From Oegoconia quadripuncta (taxonomy: Eukaryota > Arthropoda > Insecta > Lepidoptera > Autostichidae): DNA of 64,000 nt. The stretch is taken from the NCBI GenBank assembly GCA_949316235.1, contig OX438743.1:21759771-21823770 (forward strand), given 5' to 3'. Shown here one piece after another: positions 1 through 11,873 of this stretch (position 1 is its first letter; the number at the start of each line of letters is the position of its first letter). The notes under the pieces are model-generated. The model was given only the letters and a program-made list of their open reading frames with translations, was not told where the DNA came from and did not search any database. Made by a program: the position numbers and the translations under genes.

Positions 1-1656
1 GTTAGTAGGGTAATCATTTCAGATTCCGTCAGGCATTGTTCTGTAGACCAATTAGTTAGGGATTAGAAATACACAACCAATAGGTAGTGAGAAGTTAGTT
101 AGATAAGCATTTCTACGTTCCTAAAAGGATTTGGTTTACTATCGGACACAACGTAGCACTAGACGAATCACAAGGCCATATATAATTCTGAAACCATTCC
201 AAATGTCTATACGTACTTAGTTACTTTTTAGGGTTCCGTAGGTAAAATGGTTCTCACGCGAGAGTTCCGTAGGTAGGTAAGTTAGAGTCGGTTAATTAGG
301 TAGGCTAAAGGTTTAGCGTGTTACATTCATCATCATCATTCCATTTTATTATTTTTAATTATTATAAATAATTTATTTCTTCACACCACTTCTTTCATCA
401 CGTACATATTACGGGCAGTACTGTAAGGAGAATATCCTTCAGCGTATCCTTCACATAAAACTTTACTAGTTATTAGAAAATATTACTTTTCTAGGGCAAC
501 CTTGCCGTCTTACTAGGGGTCATATTCTCAAAATAACTAGTCTAGTAACACACCACTACCACTCTACTCCATTTTACACTTTACCCTATTTAAGTATATT
601 TATTTACATATTTTATTTATATATTTAATCATTTCTTCTCAGGAGGGTTTAGGGGGGCGTTACAATTTCAGCTCTAGATAAGTCGTCATATCTGACAGAC
701 ACTGTTTGAGAGATTAAAGGCTCTTCTCCCATAAATTAAGAAATGTTAGCGGCAGACGGCTATCCCGTCCGGAGACGCGGCCGATGGTAGCTGGCTATGA
801 TCAGCGGAAGGTTACTTCCGGAGCGGGGAGGGGCTCCTACTTTACCGCACCAAAACTAGTTTGTTTACTAGTCTATTTAATGTTATAAAGTTCCAAGTGG
901 TATATGGACAGTCAGGGTTCCTAGGTCCAATAAGAGAATGCTTTATACTAATTTATCCAAGGTATTAGATAGAGCTTCCTAGATACAGTAGGGTTAGTAG
1001 GGTAATCATTTCAGATTCCGTCAGGCATTGTTCTGTAGACCAATTAGTTAGGGATTAGAAATACATAACCAATAGGTAGTGAGAAGTTAGTTAGATAAGC
1101 ATTTCTACGTTCCTAAAAGGATTTGGTTTACTATCGGACACAACGTAGCACTAGACGAATCACAAGGCCATATATAATTCTGAAACCATTCCAAATGTCT
1201 ATACGTACTTAGTTACTTTTTAGGGTTCCGTAGGTAAAATGGTTCTCACGCGAGAGTTCCGTAGGTAGGTAAGTTAGAGTCGGTTAATTAGGTAGGCTAA
1301 AGGTTTAGCGTGTTACATTCATCATCATCATTCCATTTTATTATTTTTAATTATTATAAATAATTTATTTCTTCACACCACTTCTTTCATCACGTACATA
1401 TTACGGGCAGTACTGTAAGGAGAATATCCTTCAGCGTATCCTTCACATAAAACTTTACTAGTTATTAGAAAATATTACTTTTCTAGGGCAACCTTGCCGT
1501 CTTACTAGGGGTCATATTCTCAAAATAACTAGTCTAGTAACACTCCACTACCACTCTACTCCATTTTACACTTTAACCTATTTAAATATATTTATTTACA
1601 TATTTTATTTATATATTTAATCATTTCTTCTCAGGAGGGTTTAGGGGGGCGTTACA
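1..1656. repeat. Two-copy 992-bp direct repeat, probable LTR pair or LTR tandem
   Basis: Bases 1-662 recur almost unchanged at about 993-1656. Both copies stop at the same point, after a G-rich run and 'gcgttaca', and the flanking sequence differs beyond it, as expected for the edge of a long terminal repeat. A possible LTR start is 'tgttag' near 744, which with the 'taca' end would give an LTR of about 910 bp and an internal part of only about 80 bp. The left copy is cut by the window edge, so neither its start nor a target duplication can be seen. No coding sequence is present. A simple tandem duplication remains possible. Confidence 0.6.
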
Positions 1657-2414
1657 GATTCCCAGGCAGGCCATGTACCAATGAGTTTTTAAATTTAATT
1701 ACTTATGTGCATTTATCCGACAGCTCTTACGAAGAAAAACATCGTGAGGAATCCTGCATGCCTGAGAAATAAAAATTCAAAGACATGTTAAGTCCCCATC
1801 CCGCATAGGGCCAGCCTGGCGGACTATGGCCCATACTCCCTCATATACGAGGGAAGACAGTGAGATGTTTACGGGCTGATGATGAGGCTACAAACGCGAC
1901 CGTCAAAATAACCCAATTAACGCATTATTCAATGATGGTCTTGAAAAAAATAAACTTACCTAATATGCCCCATTTTTTCCTTACGTTAAAAAATCTCATC
2001 CAGTATATGTAAATATGTATTTGTGTAGTTTATCAACCATTATACTGGGTGTAAGAAGACCGTTTGTGAAAACTTCAGGAGGTGAAAGTACCAATCAATA
2101 AGAATAGCTTTTACTATAGGATTTACTATAGGATCTGCTATCATGTAATTTTCGACGTCATCATCGATTATGTTCTGCTGTTTGATTGGTTGACTAATCG
2201 CTCGATCGGCTTTTTGACCCTTTCTCATAGGTGAACGTTAACGATACCGATGTAGTTACGTAATTTAAGGGCCGATCTGAAATCTCCAAAAAAGTTTAGC
2301 TGTTCCATACATAATGTTCCGTATAAAATGTCATAGACAATCAATAGGTATGGAACAGGTAAGAAAGTTGTCATACACCCCATGTATAAAATATAAAAAA
2401 AAAAAATTGGTGGC
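1657..2414. other. Intergenic AT-rich stretch, no gene seen
   Basis: I find no exon with recognisable homology or paired splice signals here. A short open frame on the minus strand (2040-2228) has no recognisable family. The part nearest the minisatellite ends in an A run (about 2395-2407). Confidence 0.5.
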
Positions 2415-3222
2415 GCTTTATGGTTACGTACTAGTCATCGTGTATGATTGACCGGTAGACACCGCGTTTGGTGGTTACGTACTAGTCATCGTGTATGATT
2501 GACCGGTGGGCAACGCGTTTGGTGGTTACGTACTAGTCATCGTGTATGATTGACCGGTAGGCAACGCCTTTGGTGGTTACGTACTAGTCATCGTGTATGA
2601 TTGACCGGTAGACACCGCGTTTGGTGGTTACGTACTAGTCATCGTGTATGATTGACCGGTAGACACCGCGTTTGGTGGTTACGTACTAGTCATCGTGTAT
2701 GATTGACCGGTAGACACCGCGTTTGGTGGTTACGTACTAGTCATCGTGTATGATTGACCGGTAGGCAACGCGTTTGGTGGTTACGTACTAGTCATCGTGT
2801 ATGATTGACCGGTAGGCAACGCGTTTGGTGGTTACGTACTAGTCATCGTGTATGGTTGACCAGTAAGCACCGCGTTTGGTGGTTACGTACTAGTCATAGT
2901 GTATGGTTGACCAGTAGGCAACGCGTTCGGTGGTTACGTATTAGTCATCGTGTATGGTTGACCAGTAGGCAACGCGTTTGGTGGTTACGTACTAGTCATC
3001 GTGTATGATTGACCAGTAGGCACCGCGTTTGGTGGTTACGTACTAGTCATCGTGTATGGTTGACCAGTAGGCACCGCGTTTGGTGGTTACATACTAGTCA
3101 TCGTGTATGATTGACCAGTAGGCACCGCGTTTGGTGGTTACGTACTAGTCATCGTGTATGGTTGACCAGTAGGCACCGCGTTTGGTGGTTACTTACCAGT
3201 GATCGTGTATGGTTGTCCGCGC
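2415..3222. repeat. 51-bp minisatellite, about 16 copies
   Basis: A 51-bp unit (core 'ggttacgtactagtcatcg') repeats head to tail; unit starts fall at 2466, 2517 and so on, and the last unit starts at 3180. Copies differ at a few positions, for example gattgaccgg versus ggttgaccag. Because 51 is a multiple of three the array gives short open frames of a 17-residue repeat, but nothing suggests it is coding. It abuts the stop codon of the minus-strand UBTD gene, so it would lie in that gene's 3' UTR or just beyond. Confidence 0.9.
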
Positions 3223-3224
3223 GA

Positions 3225-6200
3225 CTAGCTGGGCGGCTGCGGCTCGGTGCTCACGATGACCTGCACCACGTAGCCGGGCGTGATCTTCGCCTCCTCGATC
3301 AGCAGCCGGTCGCCCAGCAGCTTCCCGCCGTAGAACCAGCGCTGTCGCCATGGCTCGATGTTCTCTTGCGCCTGTGAAATTATAGAGGCCAAAAACTGTG
3401 GTGAAAGTGCGTTGTACAAAGTAGTAATCGTCATCATCATATCAGCCGAAAGACGTCCACTGCTGGACAAAGGCCTCCCCCAAGGATCTCCACAATGTAC
3501 CATATCGTTGGTCCTGCCCACACTGCGTCTTCAAAGTGCTTCTTACAAAGTAATGCTGTAATGAAAATAGTTCAACATTGTATTCACCCAAGTGTTACAT
3601 TAACCCGGGAAGAGACCCTATTTTACACAGTAAATAGTTAGAAAAAGTAATTTTAAATAATACAAGTCAAAAAAAGAATTAATTAAATTAACATAAATTC
3701 AAAATTTAGAAAACCGGGGGGGGTTTACCCAAGGAATTAAACATAATAACATCATCCAGGTATACACGTGATTCTCCGGCTGAACCGATTCTCATTAAAC
3801 ATGGACAAAAACCGTTCCCTTAGTTTAGTCTTAAATACATCTGGACAAAGACTGGACACACACGTTACCTGTAGTGGAACTACCTATGCACTTCTCTTTT
3901 TCCTTTTGTCACATCATTATCATTCATTTAACTAGTTATCATAATTACTACTCAACCCTAGCTGTATCAACAACGGACACTTTTCACTCACGATTGACCA
4001 CAAATGTACACGCAGACGGGAACATGCACGTACTTTTATGCACTCGTACTTGTAGGGGTTGTAACTGGAAACCAGTGTTTCGCTCTTTGAGTGATGTGCC
4101 ACACTGAGTTGTAACCCATTTGTGCTACTGCAGCACACACTCGCTGTTTGTATTTTCTAGTCTTTACTTTTATTTGTATGTATACTTCTTTGTAATTTAA
4201 AAATTGTGTAGTTGTGTGAACGCAGTGGCAAATAAATGCTTTATCTATCTTATCTATCTACACACGACGCCGTTGACACATAACACCCGACGATTTACGC
4301 CAAGGGGTTGAAAATATTAAGAACGAGACACCTAATACTATGTATATACTTATGTAATTCAAATGTAACCATATCTAAATTGGTCCAGAAGTTTCGGACA
4401 CTAAGGGCCGTATTAATAAATCGATCTTGAATTTCAATACAATTTTTTTTAATACTGTTTTAATATGCAACAGATTCTCAAGCGTCAACTTAATAAGGTC
4501 ATCTCAATCTTGAAAACGGTTTATTATTACGGGCCAAAGAACCTGCCTGAAATGGTACCTATGTAATGTAAAAACCCGCATTCAAATCGGTCCAGGCGTT
4601 TTGTTGGAAAATGATATCAGACAAAGACATCACCTCTTACTCCAAACGCATTCTTATATCTTCTCCGTGCGTTCGTTTTTTTGTAAGTAAAAATATGGGT
4701 TGAAAACCTTAGAATCATCCGGAATAAGTGAGTGTTTGCTATGATAATAAAAATTTTATATAACTATATGTACTTATTGTTTGTGCTATATGTATATTGT
4801 AGTGTATATGTATGTGTATATCTATATGTATGTCTATATATGTATATACAATGTGATAGGGGTGGTACTTCTAATCCGTTAAGGCTAAATACTACATCCA
4901 AATCCATCGACAAAAAAAATAATATGGGGGGTCCAGCCCCCTTCCCCCTAAATTTATGACCATTTTTATTTTATTTTCAATGTACTGCGGCGCGCTCGAT
5001 ACTTTATGCGATATCAAAGGTTTCATACGTCGTAGAAACATGAAAAAAATGGCAAACGGTACCTAATGATACTGGCTAACTAATCAATTACTTTGTTTTG
5101 TATGTTTGAGATTATTTTGGTAAGAAAAAAAAATTATTACTTAATTATTTTGTGATTTAAAATCACTTTTTTTATGGTTTCACAGATATGTTTTCACCCC
5201 CCATATTATTTTTTTTGTCGATGATTTTGGATGTAGTACTGAGCCTTAACGGGTTAGAAGTACCACCCCTATCACATTGTATATATAAATTATTTAGAGT
5301 AAGGCTATTTAAATTATTTAATTATAATATTACTAACTATTTTGATGATAAATTTTATAATGCACACATCATGACTGTTTGTGGTATATGTATACTGTAT
5401 GTAGTGTATATGTACGTCTATACATATAAATTGTTACAGTATTTCTGAACGTTTTATTAAATCTATCTTATATTTTCTTATTACGTAATAATTGTGTATT
5501 TATAAATATTTATGGTTTGTACGTATAATTATTTACAACTCAAACACCCTATCTACTATAAACTTAATGTTTTTTTTTTCTTCTGTTATTTAAATTGACG
5601 TAAAACATTGTTCTTGATTGACAGCAACAACAAGTGATAGTAATCTGTGGTTAATGTTGTTGATGTTACATTTAGTAATGCTATTGATATAATTGTGGTT
5701 GTAATATACATTGTAACATTGTTTGTTAACCCAAATAAATGAAAAGAAAAAAAAAAAACACTTTGGTTCAACCAGTGATACTCACATGCAATTTATTCTT
5801 GCACTGCGCCACAGTATGCCTCGAATAGGCGGCGAGGTCAACGTCTTTACACGCGTTGGACAGTCGCAGGCGCAGCGACACCTCCGTTCCCCCCTCCACC
5901 GGCTCTGACCACTCCGCGGGCGAGTCGCGGCCGCTGGCTTCCTTCACCATATTGATTGGAGGCGACAGGCAGTAGATTGGGACCTGGTGGAATTGGTAAA
6001 TGTGTTAACTTCACCTGTTAGTTTGTTGGCGTAAGGGGAATACAGAGAGTCAGCTTTCTGATTGAGTTTATTCTATAACGCAATATTTAGCAACGAGTTT
6101 TGACTTGGACCTATTTTGTACTAGCGTTACATCGGCAAGGAACACATTGAGTAGACTTTTTTTTTTGAGTTGCAATGAGAGGGTTTGAAGGTGGGTTAGG

Positions 6201-9200
6201 TTTGATACTTTTTGATAGCAAATAACCAAAACTAAATTTCATGGGATAAAATTATCGCTTGAAAACGTCACTAAAAAACCTGAATAAAATACTCCCTTGT
6301 ACTTGACCCTGGTTTAGGTTTAAAAATAAGCCGGTTAACAAGCCCTGCAGACAACTCCAAGGTGGTGACATCATAGATAATAAAGGCTAAAGACAATGAG
6401 CCCAAAACAAAAGCTTACTTTAAACAATACCTAAACGACTTTTTCTGCAAAATATAAAGTCAAAATTACAAGGGCTATTACTGAAAGTGTAAACAACCTA
6501 ATAAACAAAAGATTATATTAATAAACCTAACATGCTGTTTATTTTGTCAGGTGGATTAAAAAATGAATCGAACTGTGACAAAATACCTAACATCATCTTA
6601 ATAAAACCTAACCCATAATCTCTACATATTAATTAAAGCAATTGCATTTTAAGGATGTTTTAAATGGCACACTCTAAAAATAATTCTAAATTGTGTCTGG
6701 GGTATAATAAGTAACTCATCCATCCCCACATTGTATTCTTCAATGAGAATCTAAGGCCCGTATTAATAAATCACACTTGAGATTGAGATCGAGTCTCGGT
6801 CTCAAGACCATTTTTTCTGATGCTGTTTTAATATGCAACAGTTTCTCAAGCGTCAACTTGAGGCCATGTCAATCTTGAGAATGGTTTATTAATACAGGCC
6901 TAAGACAAACATCACCAGCAAACATAATGCTTTTGCAATACGATAGAAATGTATACTTATTAGATAATTACCTAGTGATCCTAAACAAATAAATTTTAGG
7001 TTGCAAAACTTGAATATTGTATGAAGGTGGATGGTGACAAGAATATATAGGCACAGAAGAATTTAATTTGTAAATATGATCTCACTACAATACCACATAA
7101 TGTGATAAACTACACAAATCTATAAATATAATACTAAATATGATTAAAAAGACCCCTAATGTATGAGAAATGGTTTCGCCACAGCCATGCTGTGATACAG
7201 CCCATAATACTCACTGCTTAAATAAATTTTAAAATAAAAATCATTGGTTATAAATGGTACTACTAATACTCCTTGTAATTTTAATTGCAATGGTAGTGTA
7301 GTATGTGACTCACCTCCGCCTTATGTAACTTTAGTATATAAGCAATTGCACGGCATTATCACCCCTTCATTATACCTATAGCACGAGACATTGTGTTTCT
7401 ATTATTATAATGAATATAATGTATACTTATACATATAATATAAAGAAGCTATACGTATAATGAAGGGGTGATAATGCCGTGCAATTGCTTATATACTAAA
7501 GTTACATAAGGCGGAGGTGCGTCACATACTACAGTAGTTAGTAAAATATTTTAAAAAAAATCTAGTAGGTAATTCATATTTAATTTTATAATAATTCCAA
7601 TTTCAAAGTTTTTAACTTCTTCTAAGATCATTCTTCTTTCTTTACAAGTATTTATTATTTCTGTTATATTACTCATTATGATATAGTCTTTTTTAGTGGC
7701 TTTTCATATAAAATCAACAATGTAAATAAAATATACTACACAACAATCTTTAAAAAAAAACTGCACTTAGGCTGGGCCCGGCCTATAAAAACAATAAGAG
7801 GCATAGAATAATCAAAAATATTTTTAAAAGCTTTTATGGTAAATGTCATCCTCTACCTGATGATAATGTCAATCATGCATGAGGAATAAGGAATAAGTTA
7901 AATGAGTTAACCTAGTTTCGGAGTCAGGGGTTCCAGGTGACTTCAAATGTATTATACACAACTCTTGTCATGAAAACTAAATTAAAATGCATTATAAACT
8001 TGGGTAATGAATAAACTATTATTGTTATTAATAATAATAAATAATTTATAACTAAGGAAACAAATTTAGTGTACCTACATCTATATACATAATGATTGTT
8101 GTGACTTTGTTATTAGAGCAATAAAAAAGCATTTGTATTTTGTATTTGTATTAATAAAGGATGAGACAAATGATGTTTTGGCCTTCAGTAACAATAATAT
8201 GACTTTATGAAGTACTGAATAAAATACTGACCATAATATTCACATTATTAAATTATTACAAAATTAGTGACAATTGACAAAAAAAATTGTATTAATTAGT
8301 GTATTATTATTAGGAGCCCGTAATGTCCCACTCTAGGCAAAGGCCTCCCCTTATTATAGTGTATAAATTAAATAAATATCCTTAGACATACACACAGCGC
8401 CTTCTAGTTCCACAGTAAGCAACTATAGGCTTGTGTTGTGGATACCAAATGGTTGATATACTACATAAATACATACTTATTATAAATGAAAATATCCATA
8501 ACTCGGGTACACATGTATGTATTCATCACACAAACATATGACCTTAGCGGGATTGGAACCCGCGACCTGTTGGTATAGTGGTCAGAGATTCTAACCACTA
8601 CACCAAACAGGTTGTCACCAAATAAATAAAAGAACAAAATAATCCTGTGGGTTTCATGCACTGCATCTTTTCCTACAGTTGATTTCTCTTTCCTAAGCTA
8701 TAGTAACTTAGATATACCGACTAACAGACAAACGCTTAAGCTCTGTTATTATTTTCAAATAAATTTAAATTGACATTCAACAAATATCATTTAGGCTTGA
8801 AGTTTAGAAATATAAAGCCAGAAGTAGATCAGTCAGTGAACCAGCTTTATAAGATTGTTTAATAAAGTAAAAACCAAGGATTCTTACTCCCATTGCAGAA
8901 GGTCATTTAATCACACAATTAAGTAAACCGGCAGAAGACCTCTTCAACAAGATAACACATTTATTTAATTCTTGTTATTTTTCATATTCTGAAGCTAGCT
9001 TCCATAGAATCTATGACGTTAGTAAAAATCTTTACAGAATCAAATCAGTTTTCTCAAATTCACTTTGAAAAGATTTTAATGTCCTATTTAAAAACTACTG
9101 GCAATATTCATTTCGAACCTAATCAACTGTGTCAGATTTTTTTATATTTTCTCAGTATCCCCTTAACTATACATCAGCCATAAAAGGAGATCAAATACCT

Positions 9201-9643
9201 GATATCTAGTTCCCCATTCATCATAGCATTCAGTGAGATATCCATTAGGCACAGATACACTGGCTCCATCCAGTATAGCCTGTGCGAGTTGGAAGTCCAT
9301 CGCCTCAGCCGCAACGGCGGCCGCCCGTAATGCGTCCCATATCTCTTTACGGCCTTCGAACGCCGGTGCTGTGTCCCAAAACTCATCGCGTTTGCTCCGG
9401 AGCTGTCCCTCCGTCAGTGGCACGTCGGACTTCCACCGTATCGTCTCGTGACACAGCGATAGGTTCTTTCTCAAACCGCCTGAAAATAGCGGATAAGTTA
9501 AGACCCGCTCAAGGCTCACTCGTCACCACGGCGACACAGTGCCTCACCACATTTCACTCACCGGAATTGGGGCGCGATACCGTCCCTGAGGACTCTTCTA
9601 TGGGCCCACTTCTGCTCCTAGTGATTCCGATGCAGCCACCCAT
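3225..9643 (-). CDS. UBTD2: Ubiquitin domain-containing protein UBTD1/UBTD2 homologue
   Basis: Four exons on the minus strand join in frame: 9643-9562, 9479-9199, 5983-5786 and 3371-3225 (235 codons plus stop; the vertebrate proteins are about 227-234 residues). The junctions are GTGAGT, TTTTCAG, GTATTT, CACCAG, GTGAGT and TCACAG. The start codon opens MGGCIG, a Gly2/Cys4 context typical of N-myristoylated and palmitoylated proteins, as in UBTD1/2. Residues about 30-125 carry the UBTD N-terminal domain ([20 protein letters not shown], then [12 protein letters not shown]). A ubiquitin-like domain lies at about 160-230 and ends [10 protein letters not shown]. Family members are linked to E2/E3 ubiquitination enzymes; I infer a ubiquitin adaptor at membranes. 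Introns hold SINE, MITE and foldback copies. UBTD2 versus UBTD1 cannot be decided for an insect single-copy gene. Confidence 0.93.
3420..3545. repeat. Dispersed-repeat fragment in UBTD intron 3
   Basis: The segment carries 'gacgtccactgctggacaaa' followed by 'ggcctcccccaagga', a phrase I associate with a very common lepidopteran interspersed repeat. A shorter related piece lies near 8325-8346. Naming the family is from general knowledge, not a search. Confidence 0.5.
3870..4265 (+). repeat. Interspersed repeat with TATC tail
   Basis: The right part (about 4080-4265) matches the layout of 48340-48562: a 'gcacacac' block, a T-rich stretch, 'gcaaataaatgct', then a run of TATC/ATCT. The tetranucleotide tail is typical of a LINE or SINE 3' end. 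Confidence 0.5.
4403..4542. repeat. MITE of the GGCCCGTATTAATAAA family
   Basis: An element of about 140 bp is bounded by inverted ends reading 'gggccgtattaataaa' and its complement. It contains the shared internal block 'tgttttaatatgcaacag'. It lies in UBTD intron 3. Confidence 0.7.
4843..5287. mobile_element. Inverted-repeat element with about 90-bp arms
   Basis: The left arm (about 4843-4934, 'caatgtgataggggtggtac' near its start) is the reverse complement of the right arm (about 5195-5287) with few mismatches. The centre is AT-rich and non-coding. This is the structure of a MITE or other non-autonomous DNA transposon inside UBTD intron 3. Confidence 0.75.
6756..6903. repeat. MITE of the GGCCCGTATTAATAAA family
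   Basis: The inverted ends ('ggcccgtattaataaa' and 'tttattaatacaggcc') flank about 115 bp with the shared block 'tgttttaatatgcaacag'. It is in UBTD intron 2. Confidence 0.8.
7298..7532. mobile_element. Foldback element, 78-bp arms
   Basis: 7298-7375 and 7455-7532 are inverted copies of each other with one mismatch by eye, separated by a 79-bp AT-rich loop. The arms begin 'gtagtatgtgac' and contain 'ataatgccgtgcaattgc' on the right side. It is non-coding and lies in UBTD intron 2. Confidence 0.85.
8355..8615 (-). repeat. tRNA-derived SINE, family B
   Basis: Read on the minus strand it starts 'ctgtttggtgtagtggttag', an A-box-like motif. A B-box-like 'gggttccaatcccgc' follows, then a body ending in an AT-rich tail. 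Related copies are at 23041-23295 (plus) and 48590-48842 (minus). Confidence 0.75.
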
Positions 9644-10025
9644 TATGATTACATTCTACAATTCCCCATTTAACAAATATTTACAAAAAAATATTTAACA
9701 AATAACATTTTCGTCTGTCCTCTCCTGTCAAAAGATTAGCTGTATATGTTTTGTTCTTGCATGTCCAACTTCAACACGATGCAATAAGTTTTTCTCACAA
9801 AATATTTTTTTTGTTTTCATACGTTTTGGATCAATAACGCATTAATTAATGTCAATTTGCTACTATTATACTTAGTTTATAATAACTCTAATTTTGAATA
9901 CAATCAATTCTCAGAGAAGTATCTTAATTTAATTCATAGATATAACGAAACGCAAAGTGACCGCTCGTTTCATTATGACTAGAATATAAACCTAATAGTT
10001 TATCGGCAACTTGTCTTCATCTTAT
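9644..10025. other. Upstream flank of UBTD, no gene seen
   Basis: This AT-rich stretch lies between the UBTD start codon and the piggyBac insertion. It probably carries the UBTD promoter, but I see no motif that fixes a transcription start. Confidence 0.4.
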
Positions 10026-11873
10026 CCCTTTCCTACCGGACTATAGATTTTTAATGAATTTCCACAATTGAACTTTATTATATTACTAAGGTAGGTAAAA
10101 ATTAACACATAGATTTTTATTAGATTTTTATTATACCTAGAACTACTAATTCTGAGACCTAGACTTATCTGTACCGTCAGGAACTTTCATTTATCACAAT
10201 ATTAGGAACTTAGATTAAAATTATAAATGATGACAAACAATGAAATTATATGTCGATTTCGTGGTATTCCACAAAACAGTTTTTTTTATCATTCATGCAC
10301 AAAAATACCTTACAATGTAAACACTTGCTGTAAGGTTTTGACTGAATTTTCTTGGAACTACAGACCTCGCACCTTCCTCTATTCTCTGCGAATGTGGGCC
10401 AATGTATGCCTCGGTTGCCTAAACGTACGTCTCTCAGCGTGGAATGTTTCATTTGCGTCGTTTTGAAGGGCCTTTCGAAGCATTATCTTTGGAAACCCTT
10501 TTTTTCTGACCTGCACCTTTCATAGTCCTCAGCCCTTGAGAAACAGACCGTGGGAAGTCTTTTCGAATATAAGTCCATGAATGACAAACGCTATATCCAG
10601 TAGGCCCCAAAACAACCTATGCCACCATTTAGGAGATTTGCGATCGATACAATAAAGAGCTCTCAACCGATCAGCTATGTCTACCCCCCTCGGTAAATCG
10701 GTCTCTCGGCATAGCATTGCATATAAGTGGATTGTTCAGATCAGATGTTGATGAGTAATGGTCTGTCCAAGCCGGTCGAGTATTGTAACCCATATAAAAA
10801 TTCATTCCTATAAATGTTAAAAGTTCCTCCCTTTTAACAGTCAACATCTTGTCTTTCTGGGTCGCGTAATGGTTACTTTGGAATAGTTTGGAATACAATA
10901 TTCTCTAGAATATCGTCAATCAGTACTAAAAATACATCAGTCGGTGTAGTGCAATGAGCAAAAAATTCTTCAACTACTTCACTATCTGCATTATAGTCTG
11001 GTAAATTAGTTTCTACATCTCGCTTCTTCCACTTACGATTCGGTTCTACTACCTTCTGACGACTGGCTCTCGGCACTAATGTACTTGATGACGATTCAAT
11101 TTGAGTGGGAACGGGGCTAGGAATAGAAGATGTAGAGGCTTGAGCAACCGACAAACCTATAGGGTGTTCTTCATTTGTCGGCGACGAAGATCGATCTTCA
11201 GCCAAAACTCTCTCAAGCGCCTCCTCAAAAACGTCATCGAAGTTTCTTGGTGTGGGTAGTTGAACATCCTTCTCGGTCTCTTCATCGGATATTCCTACAT
11301 CAGCGTCTTCGTCACAGTCTGGAAGTTCTTCTAACAACAGGGCTTCAATGAGGGCTGCATTCTTAGAAATGTCCATTTTTGTACATCTGTAAAACAAAGA
11401 AATAAGGAGGTAGATAATGGTAAATGACCAAAACAGTTCATTTATTTGGAATGTGCGTTTATACAAATCTCAATAAAAATATGTGACCAAAAGTTACTGA
11501 CGGTACTTTTTCGTCCTCGTCAGTTTTCATACGTTAGACGCATAAAATTAGGCAATATTACACCATATAAGTATTTAGAAATGCAATAAGTTACGAAATA
11601 ATCAAAAATATTACTACTTACCTATGATATTCTATTTTTCAAACATTTACGAAATTACCGTACGACAAACTCATTAAGTGCTCGCGACGTTGTAACTTGC
11701 AAATCAAATTGATTGGCTGTCTCGCGCGGTAAACCAAATCGTGTGCGCTGATTGGCTCACGCCAACTGCCCTTTAAAGGATCGTCAGAAAGTATAAGCGT
11801 AAATTGTTTGCGTATTCAAAATATTTGATGAAAAAGAAGTCGGTACTTATTAGTACCGTAAGAAAGGAAAGGG
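10026..11873 (-). mobile_element. Internally deleted piggyBac-type transposon
   Basis: The element is bounded by inverted ends 'ccctttcct' (10026-10034) and 'aggaaaggg' (11865-11873), flanked on both sides by ttat (10022-10025 and 11874-11877). Subterminal inverted motifs 'gtaccgtcaggaacttt' (10171-10187) and the complement of 11489-11506 differ at about two positions. It encloses broken transposase sequence on the minus strand. TTAT rather than the TTAA usual for piggyBac is odd. The boundary call is mine from inspection. Confidence 0.75.
10246..11376 (-). pseudogene. Broken piggyBac transposase
   Basis: Four pieces on the minus strand resemble a piggyBac transposase in order. An acidic N-terminal region starts at the ATG at 11376. 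A conserved segment follows (LFQSNHYATQKDK ... LLTFIGMNFYMGYN, ending MPRDRF near 10700). Next comes the post-catalytic segment with KSPKWWHRLFWGLLDIA (about 10700-10570). The last piece is a Cys-rich C-terminal finger (CEVCSSKK ... CLHCKVFLC, about 10370-10250). The whole DDD catalytic core between MPRDRF and the RALYCIDRKS segment is missing, and at least one frameshift lies near 10880-10900 where 'tttggaata' is repeated. It cannot encode an active transposase. Confidence 0.9.

Noticed and set aside
2805..3377. Trp-Leu-Arg-Thr-Ser-His repeat proteins in the 51-bp array
   Set aside because: The frames depend on the unit being a multiple of three, are on the strand opposite the real gene, and end in UBTD exon 4 antisense.
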